This document shows, in pieces, positions 1 to 5,414 of a stretch of 8,504 nucleotides of DNA; within the stretch, counting starts at the first letter, position 1; each line of letters starts with the position of its first letter. Both the position numbers and the translations under genes were made by a program. The notes beneath the pieces were generated by a model that saw only the letters and a list, made by a program, of their open reading frames with translations, did no database searches and was not told where the DNA came from. Location of the stretch: NCBI GenBank assembly GCA_021813875.1, contig JAKAJF010000035.1, forward strand, positions 1 to 8,504, given 5' to 3'. Origin of the DNA: a bacterium. GTDB lineage: Bacteria; Patescibacteriota; Patescibacteriia; Patescibacteriales; JAKAJF01.

Positions 1-146
1 CAGGCGGCCATGCGTACGCCTCGCAGGGGCTTCTCTTTCAAAAAACGTTTCTTGACCAAATTTAAAACAGGCATGTCCTTCTCTGCCCATTCGATCCTTT
101 TCTTGCCTTGAACGGCTAACTTGATATCTTTGACTTGATGTTTCAT
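1..146 (-). CDS. ahcY: Adenosylhomocysteinase, N-terminal 48 residues (partial, runs off the left edge)
   Basis: This frame is too short to stand out as an ORF, but it translates cleanly from an ATG at 146-144. It begins MKHQVKDIKLAVQGKKRIEW and continues through AEKDMPVL to PLRGVRMAA, and the last two bases fit a Cys codon. This matches the N-terminus of S-adenosylhomocysteine hydrolase: V-x-DI-x-LA, then a G/K-R-IEWAE-x-MP block, then PL-x-G-x-R-x-A-x-C leading to the substrate-binding domain. The enzyme is a cytoplasmic, NAD-dependent homotetramer that splits SAH reversibly into adenosine and homocysteine and so relieves product inhibition of methyltransferases. The start is fixed by an in-frame TAG at 167-165 upstream. 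No Shine-Dalgarno sequence is visible, because the AT-rich repeat arm ends 6 nt before the ATG. The NAD-binding and catalytic regions lie outside the window. The gene upstream on the same strand is a probable adenosine kinase, which fits the pathway. Confidence 0.88.
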   Translation of the reverse strand, partial: MKHQVKDIKLAVQGKKRIEWAEKDMPVLNLVKKRFLKEKPLRGVRMAA

Positions 147-152
147 AGTAGC

Positions 153-194
153 AATTTTCAATTTCTAATTTTCAATTTCTAATTTTCAATTTCT
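153..194. repeat. Three perfect tandem copies of a 14-bp unit; left arm of an inverted repeat
   Basis: The 14-mer aattttcaatttct occurs three times without a mismatch, at 153-166, 167-180 and 181-194. On the minus strand it reads as alternating 7-mers, AGAAATT and GAAAATT. The last copy plus the following aaacaa (181-200) is the exact reverse complement of 390-409. The array ends 6 nt upstream of the ahcY start codon. It is almost pure A/T, unlike the neighbouring genes, which look about half G+C. Confidence 0.92.
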
Positions 195-211
195 AAACAA
201 TAATAAATTTC

Positions 212-376
212 TTAATTTTTATTTAAAGTTGCTGAAATTTTGTTAAATATCAGGGTTAATTCATGAGCCTCTTTCCATAGTCCTCTCAACTTCTCTTTTT
301 CTTCGGGGTTGGATGATGCCAATAATTCTAATCAGTATTTTGTCTCTTGGATTTCTTTTTCTAAATTATATTCCAT
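212..376 (-). pseudogene. Four-helix-bundle (S23/IVS-type) protein, C-terminal remnant with in-frame stop
   Basis: Reading the minus strand from an ATG at 376-374 gives MEYNLEKEIQETKY, then TGA, then LELLASSNPEEKEK, LRGLWKEAHELTLIFNK and ISATLNKN, ending in TAA at 214-212. The segment ETKY-[W]-LELLA-x-x-NPE, followed by LWKEA-x-ELT-x-IF, is what I recognise as the last two helices of the four-helix-bundle family linked to 23S rRNA intervening sequences. Family members are usually about 115-130 residues. Only about 54 codons remain here, because the inverted repeat starts where the first two helices should be. The TGA (334-332) sits exactly at the conserved Trp and differs from TGG by one base. 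Truncation and the stop together argue for a dead gene. Confidence 0.7.
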
Positions 377-389
377 AATAATTGGAAAA

Positions 390-423
390 TTGTTTAGAAA
401 TTGAAAATTGAAAATTAGAAATT
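390..423. repeat. Right inverted-repeat arm, overlapping the end of the kinase gene
   Basis: On the plus strand this arm reads ttgttt followed by the 7-mers agaaatt, gaaaatt, gaaaatt and agaaatt. Bases 390-409 are the exact reverse complement of 181-200. The order of 7-mers differs from the strict alternation in the left arm: one agaaatt unit is missing between the two gaaaatt units, which suggests slippage or recombination within the array. The arm overlaps the last three codons of the kinase gene and contains its TAA stop (417-415). Confidence 0.85.
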
Positions 424-1359
424 TTTTATACTTTCCCCGTAGCTTTCCCCATATCTCTTCTTCAAACTTTTCCAACTAAACTTATGGGTCTGGCCGCCAT
501 AACACTCGACCGCGAAGGAGGCCACGGCGCTGGCCAGCCGGGCGGCTTCTTTTATTTCAAGCCCGGCCAGGAGGCCCTTGATCAAGCCGGCCCGGTAAGC
601 GTCTCCGGCTCCGGTCGGATCGACCACTCTTTCGGGCTTGGCGGCCCTGACTTCGAAACGGCCGGTCTTGGTGAAGATTTCCGAGCCCTTTTCGCCCTTG
701 GTTATTATCAATATGTTTACTTTATCAATAATCTCGGCCGTTGCCAACCCTGTCTTTTTCTTGATCAATTCGACTTCATAATCATTGCCGATGAGGATCT
801 CCGCCCCCTCGAGACTGCTCCTGATGGCGGCCGGCTCCAAGGCGCTCAAGGCCTGGCCCGGGTCGAAGATATAGCTGATCTTTTTCTTCTTATAAAGGGC
901 GGCGTACTTTTCCATGTCCTCGTTGTTGCCGGGGGCGATGATGGCCAGCCCCTCCTTCAATAAGCCTCCGTCGAAGCTGCCTCTCGCGACCGCCATGGCG
1001 CCGGGATTGAAGCCGGCGATCTGGTTGTCGCTCTTGTCGGTGATGATGAAAGCGGCAGAGGTCAGCTTATCTTTAAGCCTCTTCAACTGCCCCGTTTCGA
1101 TCCCGTTCTTCTTGAGCCAGGCTTCGTAAGGGGCGAAATCCCGGCCGACGCAGGCGATCAGGGACGGCCTCTCTTTCAGGAGGGCCAAATTATAGGCGAT
1201 ATTGCCGGCCGTACCGCCGAAATTTTCCTTAAGATCCTTGATGACGAAGGAGAGGTTGATGTTATGGATCTTTTCGGGAAGGATATGATCCGCGAAACGG
1301 CCGGGGAAATCCATGATGCGGTCGTAGACGAGCGACCCGGAAATCAAGATGTTCTTCAT
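415..1359 (-). CDS. PfkB-family kinase, probable adenosine kinase
   Basis: This is a ribokinase-fold sugar/nucleoside kinase of 314 residues, a normal length for the family. It has the N-terminal GS-x-x-YD-x-x-M-x-FPGRF-x-DH block (residues 8-25), the glycine pair in NFGGTAGNIAYNLALL (46-61), an NxxE motif at N192-E195, the ATP-side segment ITKGEKGSE (219-227), and the anion-hole signature DPTGAGD (247-253) with catalytic base Asp253. The FPGRF-x-DH start and the GG-x-x-x-NIAY-x-LALL motif resemble bacterial and archaeal PfkB adenosine kinases rather than fructokinases. The adjacent ahcY, whose product releases adenosine, supports ATP + adenosine to AMP + ADP as the cytoplasmic reaction. It starts 1 nt after the 293-aa gene with only a distant GAGG (13 nt away), so translation is probably coupled. 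The C-terminus is odd: a YGESYGES duplication, then a tail and stop lying in the repeat arm. Substrate specificity cannot be proven from sequence. Confidence 0.82.
   Translation of the reverse strand: MKNILISGSLVYDRIMDFPGRFADHILPEKIHNINLSFVIKDLKENFGGTAGNIAYNLALLKERPSLIACVGRDFAPYEAWLKKNGIETGQLKRLKDKLTSAAFIITDKSDNQIAGFNPGAMAVARGSFDGGLLKEGLAIIAPGNNEDMEKYAALYKKKKISYIFDPGQALSALEPAAIRSSLEGAEILIGNDYEVELIKKKTGLATAEIIDKVNILIITKGEKGSEIFTKTGRFEVRAAKPERVVDPTGAGDAYRAGLIKGLLAGLEIKEAARLASAVASFAVECYGGQTHKFSWKSLKKRYGESYGESIKNF
430..453. repeat. Two 12-bp tandem copies near the 3' end of the kinase gene
   Basis: Bases 430-441 (actttccccgta) and 442-453 (gctttccccata) are tandem copies differing at two positions. 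On the coding strand they give the duplicated peptide YGES-YGES just before the final four residues. The duplication lies immediately next to the repeat arm at 390-423, so local slippage at the element boundary is a plausible cause. Confidence 0.6.
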
Positions 1360-1360
1360 A

Positions 1361-2242
1361 TTATTTTCCGAGCCTCTTCAATTCTTCCTCCAGGGCTTTC
1401 CTTTCCAGAGAACCGACGGGATAACTATTGATAAGATCCTTGAGGCTCGGCAGCTTCGTCCCCGGACTTCCGCCGTCTCTTTCTCTTATGACCGAATCGG
1501 CGATATTTTCAAAAGCTCGCGAATTTTCATCCTCTTTATAAAAATGGGGTACGCCTTCGGAAATTATTCCCTTGCCGAATTCCTCATCTATCGGGATATC
1601 CTCCTCAATCCCTTCCAAGGTCTGGGAGGACAGTTTTAATCTTTCATATAATTCAAAAAGCGTCCTGACCCTATCCCTTTCTTGATGGTTCAATTTCCGG
1701 ATATTAGCCCCGTTGGTCAAAAATTGGGAAAATTTCAATTTATCGGCGATGCCGCCTCCTAAATTCCGCGTATAATCCAAGAGCCAATTGCCGACCGTCG
1801 GCTCCTTCTCTTCATTGCCGATCTTTAATTTTTGAAAGGTCAATTTCTCTTTGTTGTTCAACAAGGCGTCTCGTAAGCTTTTTTTAAACCTATCCCTGTC
1901 GCTTAAGATGATAATACTTATCAAGATAGTTCTTACTTTCTGCCATATATCATAATCGGGGATCCTGAAGATCTTTGAAAAATGGTATTGGAACATATCC
2001 CGGACATCCGCTTCTTTCATGATGTTCAGCCCCAACCAGGCCAGCCTGATACTGATAAGATAATACTCCTTATATAACTCCGGAAGTTCAGCCTTGAAAT
2101 TATCCTTATCGATGGATAATTTCAAAGATTTGGCCAAATCATAGCCTTCCTGAAAAGAATCAGATGCTAAGAAATCCTCGGCCTTTTTTTTGACCTTTTC
2201 TAAAAATTCTCTCTTTAATAATTGTTCTTTGGTAAAAATCAT
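1361..2242 (-). CDS. Conserved hypothetical helical protein of the secretion-type operon
   Basis: I do not recognise a named domain. The 293-residue protein is charged and mostly helical, with no signal peptide. Its one hydrophobic run, TILISIIIL (105-113), is too short to be a confident membrane span. A central block (150-210) contains TVGNWLLDYTRNLG, KLKFSQFLTNGANIRKLN and LFELYERLKLSSQTLEG. I recall similar PTVG-x-W-x-x-DY ... LT-x-x-x-N-x-x-KL ... LYE-x-LKLSS segments in hypothetical proteins of CPR bacteria, but could not check this. The C-terminal third is acidic and probably flexible (212-260), ending in a short helix (276-292). The ATG follows the stop of the VirB6-like gene by 1 nt, with only a weak GGAC upstream, so coupled translation is likely. 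Context suggests a cytoplasmic accessory factor of the membrane machine upstream; this is inference. Confidence 0.8.
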   Translation of the reverse strand: MIFTKEQLLKREFLEKVKKKAEDFLASDSFQEGYDLAKSLKLSIDKDNFKAELPELYKEYYLISIRLAWLGLNIMKEADVRDMFQYHFSKIFRIPDYDIWQKVRTILISIIILSDRDRFKKSLRDALLNNKEKLTFQKLKIGNEEKEPTVGNWLLDYTRNLGGGIADKLKFSQFLTNGANIRKLNHQERDRVRTLFELYERLKLSSQTLEGIEEDIPIDEEFGKGIISEGVPHFYKEDENSRAFENIADSVIRERDGGSPGTKLPSLKDLINSYPVGSLERKALEEELKRLGK

Positions 2243-2243
2243 T

Positions 2244-4802
2244 TTAAGAAGTCCAATTTACTCCGGGATTAGCTTCTCCCTCCGGGGCCTGATCGGCGGC
2301 TCGAGCCCGGTCAGAAGCGGTCTCTCCGGCTCCTTCGGCCGCCGTCGCTCCCTGAGGCCCCGGCTTCGTCTGAGGTCGTGCTTGTGAAAAAAAGTTGTCA
2401 TCGGCCTCCGCCTTGGCCATATCTTTCTTTTGCTGCCCGTAATCTTTCATCATCGCCAATAATTGTTTCAAGTTGCCATTTTCCGTGGTCCCGTCCTTAT
2501 TGATCTTTAAGATGTAATCAAGGCTCTTTCCTTCGGCCTCCAACTTATTTATATAATTATCCAACGTGCCGATATCATCCATAAATTTCATCGCGGCATT
2601 AGCGTTAAAGCGGTTGTTTTCGATTTCTTTATGGATCCTGGCCGCGTTTTCAGTGACTGTCTGCAATCCCATATTGGAAAAACGGAACTCTCTCCTCGCT
2701 TCTCCGGCCCCATCGATAACTTCCGTCTCATAACCATAGCCGAACCTGTTCCTGTCCCTGGTAAACTTTTCGGGGTCGACCTTTCTGGCTTCTGCCCTGG
2801 CGGCTTTTTCTTGATCTTTGCGCGAAAGCTGATATAATTTGCCATTTTTAGAACCCATGCTCTCGGCAAACATCCAATGGCCGACGGATTTGGCGATGCT
2901 TGAAAACTGGCTTTGATAATTGAAGGCTTCCTGTTCGGCCATTCCCAATTCTCCCATCATCTGTTCTTTGACGAAAGCGTTCAGGCCGTCCTGATTAGTG
3001 TCATAAGTCTTGCCTTTGAATTTGCCTTCCTTGCCTTTCTCGGCCATGATGATCTCGTTAGAATGTCCGTTCTTAACCGCTGCCAGAAAAACGGCGGCCG
3101 CCATCTCTTTGTCTCCGACGGCTTTGGCGTGCTTCCACATGGCTATCAGATCTTCGGCGTTATCATTATCTCCGATCTTGCCCATCGCTTCCCTGACCAT
3201 TTTGGTCCTGCCCTGATCAGCGCTGAAAGTATAAGGCACATGAAGATTGGACAACTCCTTCTCCTTCTGCTTTATCTTCTGGTCTTTTTCTTTGATCTGG
3301 TTCTCTAAATTATTATAAGCGACCTGGTTAGTCACCTTTCCTTCCTTGTCCTTCAAGGTCTCCAGCTCATCTTCCATTTTTTTCTTTTCTTCTTGCATCT
3401 TCTTGATATCTTTTCTGACTCCTCCCGCTTTTATGGTCTCTCCGGCCATCTTAAACCCCTTGCGATACAAAAATCCCCGAGCCATGGCTTCGGTCATGTC
3501 TTTCGAAGCGCCCAGCCCCTTCAATAGGCCGGTCACGCCGCCCTCCCTCAGGGCGCTGGCTGATTTCGCCTCGCCCTCGGCCTCTTCTTTCCTGGATTTT
3601 TCGGCTAACCCGGCCTTTATGCCTTCCCAGATCTTGGTCGGCCTGACTTCGTAGCCGGTGGAGGCCTTGATCTTGCGAGCGCCCCAGCCGCCCAAATCTC
3701 TGCCCAGGTTCAGGCCCTTCTTGCTCCATTTCTCGCCGAAGTTGGCGGCCTTGGCGATGGCGCCGCCCATCTGCTGGGTGACCATCAGGCCGCCCATCAA
3801 TAATCCCACCACAATCACGAATTTCTGGAATTGATCGCCGCAAAAAAGAGACCCGATGCCGACGCAGAAAGGCTGCCCGGTGGTCTGGCTCAAATTACCC
3901 CCGTTATAGAGATAATCGCTGCTGCCGGAAGCGGTCGCTAAGGCCAGCCAGAGGAAGAAGGCCAGGGCCGGCCCGACGATCAGCTGTTTGATAAAATCAT
4001 TCCAGATCTGGGCCGTGTATTTGCCGATGGCGGGGATGGCGAATCCTAGGAAGACCAAGGGAGATAGAAGGGTATAGATCCAGAGCATGACGATCCTCAT
4101 CACCAGGACCGCCAACAGGACTGCCACCAGGATGAAGGTCAGGATGGCGGCGATCAAGGCCATGATGATGGCCAAGACGGTCGACCATTGGTTGGCGTCC
4201 TTGTCTCCCCAGCTGCCGTTCTGAGAGATGGAGAGCCAGTTATTGACCTGGAAAGCTTCTATGAAATGGCCACCGCCGTTCTTAAAGCTGCTGACGAAGG
4301 TGAGCATGATGACCTGGGAAAAATCGATCAATAGGCCGAAGATGGTCTTGGAAAAATTGATCAGGACGGCCATGATTAATAATTTCGGCAGGGTCTTTTT
4401 GATGTTATAATCGTCGAGCCTCAGGATCGTCGAAAAAGCGATCAAGAGAAGGATCAGGATGAAAAACATGTTACAGAGGTCCCTGACGATCACCCAGCCC
4501 TGGACCACGGTCGGCGCTCCGATGAAGTTATTGTATTGGGCCACCGTGACCAGTACCCAGACCAGGAGCGTCGTCCCTAAGCCGATGGCGGAAACCAGGA
4601 TGAGGGCGATGGCGCCCACGATAATGGTGACTGCGCCCCCGACCGCTCCCAAGACGCCGTTGCCGGCGGCGCTCAAGGCCGATTCGGTCGAGGTAGCGTC
4701 AGCCAAGGCACGCGAGGCCGGCAAGGCCAGAAAAAAGAAGACCAGAATTATCAGGATTCCGGACAATATCCCCTTGCGATTATTTCGGAAGAATTTACTC
4801 AT
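2244..4802 (-). CDS. VirB6/TrbL-like polytopic membrane protein with long cytoplasmic tail
   Basis: The 852-residue protein starts with a signal-like segment (residues 11-31, followed by ASRALA-DA). Hydrophobic segments follow at about 51-89, 104-127, 139-170, 208-262 (probably two spans), 271-291 and 326-345. The stretch VMLWIYTLLSPLVFLGFA (238-255), then W-x-x-FIKQLIVGPALAFFLWLAL (267-288), is the pattern of VirB6/TrbL-type inner-membrane channel subunits of type IV secretion and conjugation systems. After residue 350 it is soluble: a basic linker, a Lys/Glu-rich coiled coil (464-520), a helical domain (530-700) that I recall from CPR VirB6-like proteins, and a disordered Ala/Glu/Pro-rich end (805-852). 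Typical VirB6/TrbL proteins are much shorter, so the tail is a lineage-specific addition. Cys313 and Cys321 lie in a loop between spans. The ATG overlaps the preceding TGA (ATGA, 4 nt) without a nearby Shine-Dalgarno, so coupled translation is expected. Confidence 0.78.
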   Translation of the reverse strand: MSKFFRNNRKGILSGILIILVFFFLALPASRALADATSTESALSAAGNGVLGAVGGAVTIIVGAIALILVSAIGLGTTLLVWVLVTVAQYNNFIGAPTVVQGWVIVRDLCNMFFILILLLIAFSTILRLDDYNIKKTLPKLLIMAVLINFSKTIFGLLIDFSQVIMLTFVSSFKNGGGHFIEAFQVNNWLSISQNGSWGDKDANQWSTVLAIIMALIAAILTFILVAVLLAVLVMRIVMLWIYTLLSPLVFLGFAIPAIGKYTAQIWNDFIKQLIVGPALAFFLWLALATASGSSDYLYNGGNLSQTTGQPFCVGIGSLFCGDQFQKFVIVVGLLMGGLMVTQQMGGAIAKAANFGEKWSKKGLNLGRDLGGWGARKIKASTGYEVRPTKIWEGIKAGLAEKSRKEEAEGEAKSASALREGGVTGLLKGLGASKDMTEAMARGFLYRKGFKMAGETIKAGGVRKDIKKMQEEKKKMEDELETLKDKEGKVTNQVAYNNLENQIKEKDQKIKQKEKELSNLHVPYTFSADQGRTKMVREAMGKIGDNDNAEDLIAMWKHAKAVGDKEMAAAVFLAAVKNGHSNEIIMAEKGKEGKFKGKTYDTNQDGLNAFVKEQMMGELGMAEQEAFNYQSQFSSIAKSVGHWMFAESMGSKNGKLYQLSRKDQEKAARAEARKVDPEKFTRDRNRFGYGYETEVIDGAGEARREFRFSNMGLQTVTENAARIHKEIENNRFNANAAMKFMDDIGTLDNYINKLEAEGKSLDYILKINKDGTTENGNLKQLLAMMKDYGQQKKDMAKAEADDNFFSQARPQTKPGPQGATAAEGAGETASDRARAADQAPEGEANPGVNWTS

Positions 4803-5413
4803 GGATGAAATAGATAATATAAAGCGCTCAGGCCCTCCCAGCCGATGGTAGTGATGCCTTTGACGACCATAGTCACCTTATCGATGATGCTGCCCTGCAT
4901 GAAGTCGACCATCATGACGATCAGGGCTATTATTCCCAATATCAAAAATAAAACAATAAGGTCAAGAATCAACAGCAAGGCGGCTTCGGCGAGGCCGACT
5001 TTGGCTCCGAACTGCTCAACCGCTTCTTCGCCCATGGCCTGGGTCTGCTTCGGGGCCCATTCGCGGCCCAATTTGCAGAAGAGCTTGTCGCCGAATATCC
5101 ACTTCATGAAGACATGGATATTGGCGTAAAGGCCGGTCAGGCCGAAAGTCTCCGGAGCGAGCATCCACATCTTTTTAAGGAAGGCGCCGGTGGCCATCTG
5201 TACGGGTTCAGCAATCTTCCCGACAGCCTTGGATTTAGCCTGCTCGGCCAGATCCTGGCTGCGGCGGGCCTGGAAGACCCGTTCTCTCAGAGACAAGGGG
5301 CGGTCGTTTTCTTCAACCGCCACTTCCTCTTTTCTCGAACCAGCCCTTTCTTCTCTCAGCTTACCGGCCGCCTCCATCTGGGCATTGAAATTGTCCAAGA
5401 CGGCTCCGGACAT
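4799..5413 (-). CDS. Small membrane protein of the secretion-type operon, function unknown
   Basis: I recognise no named domain. The 204-residue protein has a charged, probably helical and partly disordered N-terminus (1-65). A conserved-looking middle, LAPETFGLTGLYANIHVFMKW followed by a GDKLFCKLGREW-x-PKQ segment (85-123), comes next. Then there is one strong membrane span (about 140-169) and an amphipathic, moderately hydrophobic C-terminal segment (176-203). No signal peptide is visible. I recall the APETFGLT ... IF-x-x-KLFCKLG type of segment from CPR genomes next to VirB6-like genes, unverified. The start is well supported: AGGGAG at 5426-5421 lies 7 nt upstream of the ATG and overlaps the end of the large surface-protein gene, whose TAA is 1 nt before the ATG. 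It is likely an inner-membrane partner of the VirB6-like protein; this rests on context only. Confidence 0.8.
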   Translation of the reverse strand: MSGAVLDNFNAQMEAAGKLREERAGSRKEEVAVEENDRPLSLRERVFQARRSQDLAEQAKSKAVGKIAEPVQMATGAFLKKMWMLAPETFGLTGLYANIHVFMKWIFGDKLFCKLGREWAPKQTQAMGEEAVEQFGAKVGLAEAALLLILDLIVLFLILGIIALIVMMVDFMQGSIIDKVTMVVKGITTIGWEGLSALYYLFHP

Positions 5414-5414
5414 A

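Larger units (their letters stand above)
153..423. mobile_element. Putative decayed mobile element: inverted arms around a broken four-helix-bundle gene
   Basis: The 268-bp space between the kinase gene (ends 415) and ahcY (starts 146) is mostly occupied by this AT-rich unit. Its arms at 153-200 and 390-423 are inverted copies of the same 7-mer-based repeat, with a perfect 20-bp match between 181-200 and 390-409. The interior (201-389) holds the end of a four-helix-bundle gene on the minus strand. Known relatives of this arrangement are the intervening sequences of bacterial 23S rRNA, which have complementary ends and can carry a four-helix-bundle (S23) ORF. This unit is not in an rRNA, shows no transposase and shows no certain target-site duplication, so calling it mobile is inference. 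Alternatively, it could be an ordinary intergenic repeat cluster that happens to surround a pseudogene. Confidence 0.4.

Noticed and set aside
332..334. Alternative genetic code (TGA read as Trp or Gly) to rescue the four-helix-bundle gene
   Set aside because: TGA ends the 204-aa gene at the ATGA overlap, and none of the intact genes contains an internal TGA, so the standard bacterial code fits.
181..409. Inverted arms considered as an intrinsic terminator for the kinase operon
   Set aside because: The arms are separated by 189 nt and are almost pure A/T, so the stem would be weak with a huge loop and no G/C-rich hairpin followed by a T run. A shorter 5-bp hairpin at 371-387 is also too weak.
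153..423. Short repeats considered as a CRISPR array
   Set aside because: The 14-bp units are directly adjacent without spacers, and the other arm is inverted. There are no cas genes.
484..963. Plus-strand open frame opposite the kinase gene
   Set aside because: It covers the conserved kinase motifs (DPTGAGD, TKGEKG) on the other strand, has no ribosome binding site, and is a reading-frame shadow.
2967..3002. EF-hand-like loop DTNQDGLN in the VirB6-like tail (residues 601-612)
   Set aside because: The first half fits a calcium loop, but position 12 is Lys instead of Glu/Asp and no paired hand is seen, so calcium binding is not supported.
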